This document shows positions 32,960 to 40,783 of a DNA stretch of 40,783 nt, in pieces. Each line of letters begins with the position of its first letter. Positions within the stretch are counted from its first letter, which is position 1. A program made the translations under genes and the position numbers. The notes beneath the pieces were generated by a model, which saw only the letters and a program-made list of their open reading frames with translations, ran no database searches and was not told the DNA's origin. Origin of the DNA: Acidobacteriota bacterium (lineage in GTDB: Bacteria > Acidobacteriota > Blastocatellia > Pyrinomonadales > Pyrinomonadaceae); the NCBI GenBank assembly GCA_021323895.1, contig JAJPKD010000257.1:1-40783 (forward strand), read 5' to 3'.

Positions 32960-33289
32960 ATGGCGATGCATTTGAGCAAATTGGCTGCGGAAATAGTTTC
33001 GCACTACGAGCGTCACGGCTGGAAATTGCGTCGTGTATTAGTGCGGCCTGACAAGCGGGCGGAAGTGGACCAACACGAGTTTCGAGAAGCTACGATTGTC
33101 GAGTCAGATTTTGATGCGCTTTGGTTCGCGCGGTCATCAACCAATAAACGTGAAGCGTGGGAACTGCGGCTGCTTTCCGAACAACCTTACGCGTTGTTTG
33201 AAGCTTTTGAAGTTGACGAGTCGGAAGAAGATCGAGAGGACGCGCGGCGCGAAATGGAAAATCGCATGCGCGAGCACGCCCATCGCTAA
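32960..33289 (+). CDS. Small protein of unknown function, acidic C-terminus
   Basis: From the ATG at 32960 (32966 also possible; a GTG at 32918 would add 14 residues) the protein is 109 residues. It starts with LSKLAAEIVSHYERHGWKLRRVLVRPDKR, continues with DFDALWFARSSTNKREAWELRLLSEQPYALFEAFEVDESEEDREDARREMENRMREHAH. The first half reads like a small alpha/beta domain, the end like an acidic helix. No family is recognised. It is one base from the convergent PDZ gene. Confidence 0.68.
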   Translation: MAMHLSKLAAEIVSHYERHGWKLRRVLVRPDKRAEVDQHEFREATIVESDFDALWFARSSTNKREAWELRLLSEQPYALFEAFEVDESEEDREDARREMENRMREHAHR

Positions 33290-33290
33290 A

Positions 33291-34253
33291 TCAGCCTTTT
33301 CCAATCCTGACTGGTATGATCATCTTTTGACCTTCTCGCAGAACGGTGATGTGAACGATCGAAAGCGGCACGGCGCGCCTGACACGTGACAAAAACTCAT
33401 GCGGCGTGCGAATCGGAATGTTGTCAAAGTCGGTGATGATATCGCCAACCTTAATGCCAAAAAGTTCGGCCGGGCTATTCCGCTCGACATAATCGATCTG
33501 CACGCCATAGGTCTTGGATGACGGATCGTTGATGCGCGTCATTCGTTCGCGCTCGAATCCAAAATAGCCTCGGCCTTCAGGTCGCTGAGCGAACTCTCGC
33601 GCGAGTCGATCATTTTGCTCTTTTGAAACTGTCGTCAGTTGCGTTGTCTTCAAAACACCGTCGCGCAGATAAGTGACCTCTACGGTTTTGCCGACCGGCG
33701 TGTGTGCCAGCAGATCCAGGGCGTCAACGGCTTCGTTGACCGGATGACCGTCAATGCTGGTGATGATGTCGCCGCCAACTAAGCCGGCTTTGTCTGCGGC
33801 GCTTCCCGGCGGCTCAACATTTCCGAAAGTTACACCACCATCGGTCGTATCGAGATCGTTGACACCCAGGTACGATCGACTTTGGGCAATACTGACGGCA
33901 GGTGGCCGCGGGATGCTGCGCTTAATTCCACTCATCAATCCGCCAAACGCGAAGACCGCCACGAGGGCGATCCATATCCATGTCATGCCACCAAAACGCG
34001 AGGATCGCTTCGATTTGTAAGCACCCGCGCCCGCGGTAATCAGAGGCGCGTTGACACTTGGATAGAAAGGCGTTGTGCCCGGATTGCTCCTTGATGTGGT
34101 TGCGCCGGGCAGCGGAACGGTGGCCGTGTATTCGGCCGGGCCTTCGCCCAGGCGATTGCCGCAAGAGCGACAGAAGCGCATCTCTTTCGGCATAGGCGAG
34201 CCGCACTGCGTGCAAACTCGGTCACCGGCGCTGAAATTTTGCTGAGGCTGCAT
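33291..34253 (-). CDS. Zinc-ribbon, single-TM protein with two PDZ domains
   Basis: The protein of 320 residues (ATG at 34253; 34295 possible) starts with a cytosolic zinc ribbon, CTQCGSPMPKEMRFCRSCG (two CxxC pairs). After a low-complexity linker a membrane helix (WIWIALVAVFAFGGLM) follows. Then two PDZ domains: YLGVNDLDTTDGGVTFGNV with SAADKAGLVGGDIITSIDGHPV, and YGVQIDYVERNSPAELFGIKVGDIITDFDNIPI. There is no protease domain. Such proteins probably bind unfolded or misfolded periplasmic C-termini while the ribbon faces the cytosol. The role is inference. Confidence 0.85.
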   Translation of the reverse strand: MQPQQNFSAGDRVCTQCGSPMPKEMRFCRSCGNRLGEGPAEYTATVPLPGATTSRSNPGTTPFYPSVNAPLITAGAGAYKSKRSSRFGGMTWIWIALVAVFAFGGLMSGIKRSIPRPPAVSIAQSRSYLGVNDLDTTDGGVTFGNVEPPGSAADKAGLVGGDIITSIDGHPVNEAVDALDLLAHTPVGKTVEVTYLRDGVLKTTQLTTVSKEQNDRLAREFAQRPEGRGYFGFERERMTRINDPSSKTYGVQIDYVERNSPAELFGIKVGDIITDFDNIPIRTPHEFLSRVRRAVPLSIVHITVLREGQKMIIPVRIGKG

Positions 34254-34422
34254 ATCGAATTTCTTGTTTGAACGAGCAGCGATTTGAACTGGCAAAAATT
34301 ATACGCCAGCCTCAGGCTGCGAGTTGCGAGTTTTTCAAGATGGCCTGGTACTCTCCAGTTTACGAATCAGGAGCGAGCAAGTATAGTCGAGCTACCCCAA
34401 ATCGATTCCCAAAGGAAGTTTA

Positions 34423-34641
34423 ATGGAAGTAACCAAAGCCCTGGCGGCGCTACAGCCGCTGTACTGGAAGCCAAACATCGAAATTATCACGACCGACGGC
34501 TATCGCGTGCGCGGCATCGTGCGCAGCATGAAGACCACGCAGGCGTTGACGACTCCAAGCGTGAAAGTCGAACGCGCGGATGGCGAAGTCGTGAAAATTC
34601 CGTTCACCTCGATAATCGAAATCATCAATCACAACCAGTAA
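34423..34641 (+). CDS. Small conserved protein of unknown function
   Basis: The 72-residue protein begins MEVTKALAALQPLYWKPNIEIITTDGYRVRGIVRSMKTT and ends FTSIIEIINHNQ. A purine-rich AAAGGAAG ribosome site precedes the ATG. The fold looks like a small beta barrel (Sm- or SH3-like strands: IEIITTDGYRVRGIVRSM, VKVERADGEVVKIPFTSIIEI). It lies six bases ahead of the next gene, with which it probably shares a transcript. No function can be assigned. Confidence 0.78.
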   Translation: MEVTKALAALQPLYWKPNIEIITTDGYRVRGIVRSMKTTQALTTPSVKVERADGEVVKIPFTSIIEIINHNQ

Positions 34642-34647
34642 ATAAGC

Positions 34648-35409
34648 ATGTCGCTCGAATTTGCCGTCGATCATCCCTGCAGTCTGCGCGCGCGTTATGA
34701 CGAAAAGCATCTGCGCGATTGGGGCCGCCTGAGCAACCTGCACACAATTCTGACAACCGTCTATCAGGGCGTTCCCGGACCGGACAAAATTGATTGGATC
34801 GAAAAGTCGAGCGCCGAGATCGATATTCTCCAGACCGAGACTGCTGTCTGCGCAGATTGTCCCGCATGCCTGCCTGCCGAGGTGGCGGGTGAAGGCGAGG
34901 CGGTCGGATGTCTCGGCCGCATCAATTATCCCATTGACGCGCAATTCGAAAACTTTATCGCCAATCGCATTCAGCTCACGCTCGACACGGTTGACGCGCC
35001 GGACTATCCGCGCCTGCTCCAGATTCTGATCGATCCCGAATCGCCCTTCGACGGAGAGGCCACCAAGGAACTGCGTCGAGTGACGACTGACGACGGGTTG
35101 CGGTTCTTCGAGTTGCGTTTGCCGATTCGTCTTTCGCGTGCCGGAGCGCATCTCACGACCGATAATGTTTTCGATTTGCTCGCTGGCTTTCGATCGGAGG
35201 ATTCCGAGCAGACTGGTTACACGCGCGAGTTTCCGCTGGCGGCGACGGGTGACTATTACGATTTTCTCGACTTGATTTTGCGAAACGATTTGAGCGAATT
35301 AGAACGCGAGCGGTTGCATGCGCGCAGCCGCGGCTACGCACAATTCCTGCGCTTGTTGGCCGCGTTGGAACGCGCGGAGGCTTTGGAAACGCGCGTCCTC
35401 GTCGATTGA
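34648..35409 (+). CDS. Conserved protein of unknown function with a Cys cluster
   Basis: The 253-residue protein has ETAVCADCPACLPAEV near residues 64-79 and a further Cys about 16 residues on (VGCLGRINYP). C-x2-C-x2-C...C spacing would suit a zinc or iron-sulfur site. The rest is alpha/beta with IDAQFENFIANRIQLTLDTVDAPDYPRLLQILIDPESPFDGEATKELRRV and an Arg/Leu-rich C-terminus. No signal peptide is present. It is in one unit with the preceding 72-residue protein. I do not recognise the family. Confidence 0.8.
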   Translation: MSLEFAVDHPCSLRARYDEKHLRDWGRLSNLHTILTTVYQGVPGPDKIDWIEKSSAEIDILQTETAVCADCPACLPAEVAGEGEAVGCLGRINYPIDAQFENFIANRIQLTLDTVDAPDYPRLLQILIDPESPFDGEATKELRRVTTDDGLRFFELRLPIRLSRAGAHLTTDNVFDLLAGFRSEDSEQTGYTREFPLAATGDYYDFLDLILRNDLSELERERLHARSRGYAQFLRLLAALERAEALETRVLVD

Positions 35410-35428
35410 TCAGTAACAGAAATCCAGC

Positions 35429-36121
35429 ATGATTATTGAAGAAATCACCACTACGGCATTCGAGCAGCACACGCGTGTCGTCGGCTGCGAAAAGACGAAG
35501 CGCGCGATCTGCATCGATCCCGGTGATGATTCCGACGCGATCGTCGAGGCGATCGACAAGCATGGATTCGAGTTGCAAGCCATCGCCTGCACGCATGCGC
35601 ACATGGACCATGTCGGCGGCGTGGCTGGATTGAAGAAACGAAAGCCCGAAGCGAAGATCATAATTCATCCGGCTGATGAACCGATTTATCTGCAGCTTCC
35701 GAATCAGCCGGGTTGGCTCGGCATTCCCCGCTCGCAATGGGCCGCGTACGGCTTTGATTACGAGCAGCCACCGAATGTCGATGAACATTGGAGCGATGGA
35801 CAGACTTACAACGTCGGCGAGCTGGGTTTCAAGGTGATTCACTGCCCGGGACACACGCCCGGCCACATCGTTCTGTTCGAACCGACCGAGATGAAAGTGT
35901 TCGTGGGCGATTGCCTGTTCGCGGGTTCGATTGGCAGAACCGATCTGCCGGGAGGATCAACCGACCAGTTGATGGATTCGCTGTTCAATAAGATTCTGCC
36001 GCTGGGCGATGACGTTGAAGTTCTGTCGGGCCATGGCCCGAACACGACGATCGGTTACGAGCGCCGCACAAACCCGTTTCTCACCGGCATGTATTCGATT
36101 GGTGGAAGTGGAAGGTTCTGA
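35429..36121 (+). CDS. Metallo-beta-lactamase-fold hydrolase (glyoxalase II-like)
   Basis: The 230-residue protein has the MBL motif THAHMDHVGG (about 55-64), a second His in CPGHTPGHIVLF (about 142-153), an Asp in FVGDCLFAGSIGRTDLPGGS (about 164-183) and a last His in VLSGHGPNTTIGYERRTNPFL (about 206-226). That completes a two-metal site and is close to glyoxalase-II-like YcbL proteins, for which thioester hydrolysis is proposed. Substrate not determined. It has the same direction as the two preceding genes, with 19 bases between. Confidence 0.93.
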   Translation: MIIEEITTTAFEQHTRVVGCEKTKRAICIDPGDDSDAIVEAIDKHGFELQAIACTHAHMDHVGGVAGLKKRKPEAKIIIHPADEPIYLQLPNQPGWLGIPRSQWAAYGFDYEQPPNVDEHWSDGQTYNVGELGFKVIHCPGHTPGHIVLFEPTEMKVFVGDCLFAGSIGRTDLPGGSTDQLMDSLFNKILPLGDDVEVLSGHGPNTTIGYERRTNPFLTGMYSIGGSGRF

Positions 36122-36128
36122 GAGAAGC

Positions 36129-36212
36129 TAGGCCGCAGATGAACGCGGATTAACGCAGATAAAACGTGCCTGGGTTTCTTATCTGCGCTCGTCCGCGAAA
36201 ATCCGCGGCCTA
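36129..36212. repeat. Large imperfect palindrome, TAGGCCGC/GCGGCCTA ends
   Basis: The ends are exact complements, and inside CGCGGAT/ATCCGCG and CGCAGATAA/TTATCTGCG blocks also pair, giving 34-base arms with about 27 matches around a short loop. This CGCAGATGAACGCGGATTAACGCAG type occurs dispersed in Acidobacteria and Verrucomicrobia. It lies between the convergent MBL and haemoglobin genes, so termination of both is likely. Confidence 0.65.
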
Positions 36213-36224
36213 ATTTTTCGATCA

Positions 36225-36686
36225 CTACTTCTCAACGATGTCCTTTTTCTGGCTTACCACGAACGCCAGCAAATCGTTCTTCTCCGCCGCGGGAACTTTG
36301 TACTTATCGAGCGCGGCGACGAGATGTTTCGCCGCAGCGTCCCAATCGGCTTCCGTAATTCCTAACCCCTTGTGCGAAGTCCGCATCTCGCGTCCGGTGT
36401 AAACGCATGGGCCACCAGCCGCGGCGCAAAATTGATCGAGAATGTGCTGGCGCAGGCGCTTCTTTGAATCGTCGCTAAAGCCGGTTAAAAACTTTTCGAA
36501 GCGCTTGTCGGTCGCCAGCCGGGTGATGAAGTCATCAACCACGAGTGCGATCGCATCGTATCCGCCGAGCCGCGCGTACAGAGTTTTCTTCTCCTGCGGA
36601 GGTGTTTTGGCGCTGGTCGAAGCTGAAGTAGAAGCACAAACGCTGAGAGCCAAAAAGAACGTGATAGCAAGGGTAATTCTTTTCAT
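36225..36686 (-). CDS. Exported truncated haemoglobin, group I-like
   Basis: The 153-residue protein has a signal peptide (MKRITLAITFFLALSVCAS) and then a truncated globin. LYARLGGYDAIALVVDDFITRL (37-58) gives the A-B helices. HILDQFCAAAGGPCVYTGREM (81-101) gives the E helix region. SHKGLGI (104-110) carries the proximal His105. Group I globins bind O2 or NO. At the B10 position, where Tyr is usual (DDFY), there is Ile54 (DDFI), which would change ligand stabilisation. Being exported is unusual for a truncated haemoglobin. The AAAGGAG ribosome site is strong. Confidence 0.88.
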   Translation of the reverse strand: MKRITLAITFFLALSVCASTSASTSAKTPPQEKKTLYARLGGYDAIALVVDDFITRLATDKRFEKFLTGFSDDSKKRLRQHILDQFCAAAGGPCVYTGREMRTSHKGLGITEADWDAAAKHLVAALDKYKVPAAEKNDLLAFVVSQKKDIVEK

Positions 36687-36742
36687 CGTTGTCTCCTTTG
36701 GAAATGATTGTTTGAACTAATCCGACAATTAGCTAACCCAAT

Positions 36743-38551
36743 TCAGTTCGGCGCCGTCACGGCTGGGCTTAGACGTACCGACGCGCCGTCACGATTTGCG
36801 CGCACGCGCAGACGGCGATGGCCGGTGTTGTCTGCGTTCGAGCTGTAGGTGATCGTGTAGGCTGTGCGCATCTGCGCGACAATATCGTCGTAAGCCTTTT
36901 GCAGATCATCCAGCCGTTTAATTGAATAGAACACGCCGCCGGAAACCTGCGCCAACTTTTCACCTTCCTCCGCCGCGCGCGTCGTAATCGTCAAATACTT
37001 CGTGCGCATCGGATCGACTGTGATTGAAGGTTTAGGCACGCTCCCTTCGGGAATCAGACCTGACGGAACGTAGAGCGGATAAATTAACGCCCCTGACTCA
37101 ATTGTCGCCTCGAGAATTGCCGGAAACGGCACGAACGATTTGTTGTCATCGCCGTCCGACATGATGACGACGGCAGTGCGCTCGCCGCGCAAGGGCCTGA
37201 GCGTATCCACCAGCGTGTAACCCAGCGCATCGTACATTGCGGTCGCGCCACCTGCATCGAGTTCGTCCAGCTTCTTCGAAAGCAAACGTCGATCGGTTGT
37301 GAAATCTGAAATTATTTTGATGTCATCGTGGAAGCTGATGATCGAAATGCGATCCTGCGGGCTGGCCGTGTTGAGAAAATCACGGGCGGCTTTGCGAATG
37401 AAGTCGATCCGCTCTTCGACACTGCCCGAAACGTCGAGCAACAGAACGAGATTGAAAGGCTCAGTTGACGGGGTGACGGTGACGATCTTTCTCTCGGCGC
37501 CATCTTCATAGACGGAAAAGTCGGCGTCACGCATTCCGGAAATCGCGCGCCCATTGCGATCGGTCACGCTCGCGTTGACCCGCATCAGTTGCGGTGTCAC
37601 GGCGGTAGCCATTTCGCCGGGCGCACGCAGCGCCACTAGCGACGGTTCGCGTTGCGGCGGCGGCAGGGTCTTTGCGTAATCGCCAAAGTAGCGCGGGCTG
37701 ACTTTTCTGATCGCGTCGGCTAACGGGCCGTCGCCGCTGCGCACGATCGCTTTCGCCGCGTCGGTCAAAGGCCGCTCACGCAAATCATTCGGCGCCATGC
37801 TGGGATCGACATTCAGCAGAATGACGCCGCGTTGCGTGATGAAATTTAGTTGGACGAGTTGCTGTCGCTCTTCCGGTTTAGGTTCGCTTGGGTCTGTTGC
37901 CGCCGCGTTTGCATTACCATCGGTAGCAGCTTCAGTCGCGTCCGGCTTCTCGGGCTTCTTTTTCTTTTCTTTCTTACGCTTTGCGTCTGGCCCGATCGTG
38001 CCGCTGATTGAAAACGCGCCGGCGCGACCTTCCTTGACCTTCGGCAGATCGACGTCGCTGAGAAATCGCGGGCGGCTCGATTCCCATTGAAACTTCAACT
38101 TGAGCGCGTCAGTCGGAACGTCGGCGTGAATCGTTCCCGTGTTCGTGACGACGCCGGCAACTTCCAAATCGCCAATCACATCGACCATGCCGGTTTCGCT
38201 TTCTACTTTCACGCGCGAGCGCTTGGGCACATGCACAGTTAGATCGATTCGATAAGGCCGTTCGCGCACCGTGATATCGTTTCCCGAAACGATGATGTCG
38301 CTCGGGTCGACAGCGGAAGTCGGCGAAGTCGCCCGCAAGCTTGACTTATCTTTTTCGTTATCCGATGCGATGACCGAGACGCGGCCAGTTCGGTTCTTGA
38401 TTGTGAAGGATGCCTTGCCGCTGCCGCTCAGCTCTTTTTCGAATGCTTGCGCGTTTGCCACGCGAGCAGACAAACCGGGCAGAGTCAGAAGCGCCGGAAG
38501 GAGTACAAAAATTAATCTGGACTTCGAAAGAAAAGCGGTACTGCAAAACAT
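36743..38551 (-). CDS. VWFA-related Acidobacterial family protein, exported
   Basis: The 602-residue protein has a signal peptide, an N-terminal beta domain recalling DUF4097 adhesin-like domains (VSVIASDNEKDKSSLRATS, VHVPKRSRVKVESETGMVDVIGDLEVAG), a Lys/Glu/Ala-rich low-complexity segment (about 190-230), a short domain with LQ/LIVN features, and a C-terminal VWA domain. The latter starts INASVTD-like (MRVNASVTDRNGRAISGMRDADFSVYEDG) and has the MIDAS LLLDVSGSVEERI (371-383) and a DDNKSF segment. The N-terminus of the VWA part is the mark of the Acidobacterial family. The partner is unknown. Confidence 0.9.
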   Translation of the reverse strand: MFCSTAFLSKSRLIFVLLPALLTLPGLSARVANAQAFEKELSGSGKASFTIKNRTGRVSVIASDNEKDKSSLRATSPTSAVDPSDIIVSGNDITVRERPYRIDLTVHVPKRSRVKVESETGMVDVIGDLEVAGVVTNTGTIHADVPTDALKLKFQWESSRPRFLSDVDLPKVKEGRAGAFSISGTIGPDAKRKKEKKKKPEKPDATEAATDGNANAAATDPSEPKPEERQQLVQLNFITQRGVILLNVDPSMAPNDLRERPLTDAAKAIVRSGDGPLADAIRKVSPRYFGDYAKTLPPPQREPSLVALRAPGEMATAVTPQLMRVNASVTDRNGRAISGMRDADFSVYEDGAERKIVTVTPSTEPFNLVLLLDVSGSVEERIDFIRKAARDFLNTASPQDRISIISFHDDIKIISDFTTDRRLLSKKLDELDAGGATAMYDALGYTLVDTLRPLRGERTAVVIMSDGDDNKSFVPFPAILEATIESGALIYPLYVPSGLIPEGSVPKPSITVDPMRTKYLTITTRAAEEGEKLAQVSGGVFYSIKRLDDLQKAYDDIVAQMRTAYTITYSSNADNTGHRRLRVRANRDGASVRLSPAVTAPN

Positions 38552-38611
38552 AGCGCCTGATCTTGCCTGTGCCGGGGATTGACGGTCAAGTTAGAATGGC
38601 CGCGCAAAGTC

Positions 38612-38920
38612 ATGGCTGAGCGACGTTTCAACTCATTCGCAGAATTCTGGCCGTTTTACCTCGGCGAACACAGCAAACCTGCGACTCGTCTGCTGCATTG
38701 CGTCGGCTCGCTGGCGGCCATCGCCGTCGTTGTGACCTTTATAGTAATCGGCCACTGGTATCTGTTCCCGCTGGCTTTGATTCCCGGATATGCATGCGCC
38801 TGGATTGGCCATTTCTTTATCGAAAAGAATCGTCCCGCAACGTTTACGTATCCCCTTTGGTCATTCATGGGCGATTGGAAGATGCTGGCGCTGATGTTGA
38901 CGGGAAAACTGAAGAGGTAG
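38612..38920 (+). CDS. DUF962/Mpo1-like membrane protein
   Basis: The protein of 102 residues starts at the ATG at 38612 (an upstream TTG at 38579 is possible). FAEFWPFYLGEHSKPATRLLHCVGS (9-33) and YACAWIGHFFIEKNRPATFTYPLWSFMGDWKML (60-92) are the DUF962 signatures, with two membrane segments between. The family includes yeast Mpo1, an iron-dependent dioxygenase of 2-hydroxy fatty acids; His20, His29 and His67 are candidate ligands. It is followed by nth 27 bases later. Confidence 0.9.
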   Translation: MAERRFNSFAEFWPFYLGEHSKPATRLLHCVGSLAAIAVVVTFIVIGHWYLFPLALIPGYACAWIGHFFIEKNRPATFTYPLWSFMGDWKMLALMLTGKLKR

Positions 38921-38947
38921 CGCAAATTGCCAATTTGCACCACTTGA

Positions 38948-39619
38948 ATGCGAGAAACCAAATCCCAACGAAAAGATCGCACCGAGCAGATCATCAAGCT
39001 TCTCAAGCGCGCACACCCGGATGCTCATTGCGCTCTGAATCATTCGAACGCATTTGAACTTTTGATCGCAACGATTCTCTCCGCGCAATGCACCGACGAG
39101 CGCGTCAACATCGTCACCGCCGATCTCTTTCGCAAGTATCGCAAGCCTGAGGACTATCTAAAGGTGCGCGACACCGAGCTTCAGCAGGACATCAAGACGA
39201 CTGGCTTCTTTCGCAACAAAACGAAATCGATCCAGGGCGCATGCAAAATGCTCGTCGAAGATTTCCAGGGCGAGGTGCCAAAGACGATGGAGGAGTTACT
39301 GAAACTGCCTGGCGTCGCACGCAAAACGGCGAACGTCGTGCTCGGCGTCGCCTATGGAATCGCTGTTGGCATCGTAGTAGATACGCACGTCGGCCGCTTA
39401 TCGCATCGGTTGCGACTGACGAAGCAAAAGGATGCCGTGAAGATTGAAAACGATTTGCTGTAACTAGTGCCGAAGAAAGACTGGATCATCTTCTCGCATT
39501 TGCTGATTTTTCATGGCCGGCGAGTTTGCAAAGCGAGACGGCCGTTATGCGAGGAATGCGTTGTTGAAGAGCTGTGTCCTTCGTCGATGTTGAAGACGGG
39601 GAAGATGCCTCCGAGTTAG
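38948..39619 (+). pseudogene. nth: Endonuclease III with an in-frame TAA before the Fe-S cluster region
   Basis: The reading frame from ATG 38948 gives 171 residues of endonuclease III: SAQCTDERVN, the HhH motif LPGVARKTANVVLG with catalytic Lys, and VDTHVGRLSHRL with catalytic Asp. After KIENDLL the next codon is TAA (39461-39463), where homologues have Glu or similar (...DLMxLVP). The same frame then runs on through LVPKKDWIIFSHLLIFHGRR and VCKARRPLCEECVVEELCPS to a TAG at 39617. The C-x6-C-x2-C-x5-C cluster is intact but behind the stop. One base would restore the gene. The product as read would lack the [4Fe-4S] region. Confidence 0.85.
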
Positions 39620-40783
39620 CCTTCTTTCTTCGGTCGCTCGTTTGCTTTCAAGACTCGCTTGCGCAGACGGATCGTTTTCGGTGTCACTTCCACCAGTTCG
39701 TCGTCGGAAATAAACTCGAGCGCTTCTTCCAACGAAAGATCTTTCACCGGCACGAGGCGCATCGCCTCGTCCGATCCCGACGCGCGCATGTTCGTCAGCT
39801 TCTTTTCTTTGATGGCGTTCACGTCCAGGTCGACGGCGCGCGCGTTCTCGCCAATGATCATGCCTTCATAGACTTTCGTATTCGGTCGAATGAAAAGCGA
39901 GCCGCGTTCCTGCAAATTGAAGAGCGCGTAGGTCGTCGATTCGCCCATGCGATCGGAAACAAGTGAGCCGGTTCCGCGTCCCTTCATTTCGCCCATCCAG
40001 CGATCGAAGCGCAAAAAAATCGTGTTCAGCAAACCCGTGCCTTTAGTTTCGGTCAGAAACTCGCCGCGAAATCCAATCAGCCCGCGCGAAGGCGTTTCGA
40101 ATTCCATGCGTACGCGACCCGTTCCGTGATTGACCATCTTGGTCATCTGACCTTTGCGCCGGCCCATGGCTTCCGTGACCACGCCGATGCATTCTTCGGG
40201 ACAATCAACCACGACTTGTTCGATCGGCTCCTGCAACTCTCCGTTCACACGTCGCGTGATGACTTCGGGCTTGGAGACCTGAAGCTCGTAACCTTCGCGG
40301 CGCATCATCTCGATCAAAATCGCGAGCTGGAGCTCGCCGCGGCCAGAGACTTTGAATTGATCCGGCGAAGCGGTTTCTTCGACGCGAATCGCGACGTTGC
40401 CCAGGACTTCGCGATCGAGACGCTCTTTAATTTGCCGCGAAGTAACGTATTGACCTTCGGTTCCGGCAAATGGCGAGTTATTCACGCTGAAGATCATTGC
40501 GATCGTCGGCTCGTCAACCGCGATCGATGGCAAGGGTTTAGGATTGTCCGGCGAAGTGATCGTCTCGCCGATATTGATGTCTTCGACGCCCGCCAGCGCT
40601 ACGATCTCTCCGACGCCGGCACTTTCTGCTAACTGACGCTTCAGACCTTCGAAAACGTAAAGCTCTTTCACCCTGGTCTTTTTGACTGCGCCTTCGTGCC
40701 CGGCGATCACAATCTCCTGGTTCTTGGAGATTTCGCCCGAGAAGATTCGTCCAATCGCCAGCCGCCCGACGTACTCGCTGTAA
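39616..40783 (-). CDS. typA: GTPase TypA/BipA, C-terminal part (N-terminus beyond right edge)
   Basis: Open to the window edge; the visible 388 residues cover domain II ([15 protein letters not shown]), domain III ([54 protein letters not shown]) and the BipA-specific C-terminal domain ([88 protein letters not shown]). The family are ribosome-binding translational GTPases used in stress and cold, and in 50S assembly. The GTPase domain is outside. Its stop overlaps the end of the nth frame. Confidence 0.96.
   Translation of the reverse strand, partial: YSEYVGRLAIGRIFSGEISKNQEIVIAGHEGAVKKTRVKELYVFEGLKRQLAESAGVGEIVALAGVEDINIGETITSPDNPKPLPSIAVDEPTIAMIFSVNNSPFAGTEGQYVTSRQIKERLDREVLGNVAIRVEETASPDQFKVSGRGELQLAILIEMMRREGYELQVSKPEVITRRVNGELQEPIEQVVVDCPEECIGVVTEAMGRRKGQMTKMVNHGTGRVRMEFETPSRGLIGFRGEFLTETKGTGLLNTIFLRFDRWMGEMKGRGTGSLVSDRMGESTTYALFNLQERGSLFIRPNTKVYEGMIIGENARAVDLDVNAIKEKKLTNMRASGSDEAMRLVPVKDLSLEEALEFISDDELVEVTPKTIRLRKRVLKANERPKKEG

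Noticed and set aside
39461-39463. TAA in nth as programmed recoding
   Set aside because: Selenocysteine uses UGA and pyrrolysine UAG; neither uses UAA, and no recoding signal is visible. Mutation or base-call error is more likely.
1-40783. tRNA, rRNA, CRISPR and transposase genes
   Set aside because: No cloverleaf-like sequence with a TTCGANTC arm outside coding regions, no rRNA stretches, no regular short repeat-spacer array and no transposase motif were seen by eye; a tRNAscan-SE or CRISPR search was not possible.

Overview
The window reads as a stretch of an Acidobacteriota chromosome, most likely class Blastocatellia. The best single marker is the secreted VWA protein at 36743..38551, whose layout matches the VWFA-related Acidobacterial family. 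A Ser/Thr kinase-ATPase-TPR mosaic, many secreted TPR, PDZ and beta-barrel proteins, moderately high GC and several families of interspersed palindromic repeats agree with this. The assignment is inference from gene content. There is no rRNA, tRNA, CRISPR array, insertion sequence or phage gene that I could see. Coding density is high and no gene-free stretch exceeds 300 bases. The two longest are 647..877, filled with small hairpins, and 22701..22982, which holds promoters and one hairpin.

Left part (1..12,524). An EgtB-type sulfoxide synthase runs off the left edge and lies downstream of selD on the same strand. selD is itself a selenoprotein gene: the true ATG is at 1909, codon 12 is an in-frame UGA, and a bacterial SECIS-like hairpin follows. 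Next come an exported alpha/beta hydrolase, a thioredoxin-reductase-like flavoprotein without the redox cysteines, an M61 peptidase, an AlaX-type tRNA-editing protein, a class I O-methyltransferase, a 49-residue metallothionein, a TPR protein, a small barrel protein, a DUF72 protein, two small conserved proteins, a VIT1-type metal transporter and a GDT1-type (Mn/Ca) transporter.

Middle (12,651..24,329). A 1255-residue kinase-ATPase-TPR protein is followed by an xseA ... xseB-ispA run. Between xseA and xseB sit a small DUF5678-like protein and a retropepsin-like aspartic protease, coupled by a 26-base overlap and preceded by their own promoter and a palindrome. On the other strand is a compact three-gene operon: a SLOG nucleotide-binding protein, a two-TM pentapeptide-repeat protein and a SLATT/DUF4231 membrane protein. 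It is preceded by its own promoter. SLOG and SLATT domains are known from proposed nucleotide-signalled conflict and defence systems, so this is the best candidate for an under-described system.

Right part (24,342..40,783). An ECF sigma factor pairs with a small membrane protein. A TonB-dependent receptor has a promoter, a Fur-box-like operator (15/19) and a CRP-like palindrome centred near -61.5. Downstream of it lies a bacterioferritin-like gene broken by two one-base deletions. Then follow a stand-alone LigD polymerase domain, several secreted or membrane proteins of unknown role, a VanY-like peptidase, a zinc-ribbon/PDZ protein, an MBL hydrolase, an exported truncated haemoglobin, the VWA protein, a DUF962/Mpo1 protein, an nth gene with an in-frame TAA just before its Fe-S cluster region, and the 3' part of typA running off the right edge.
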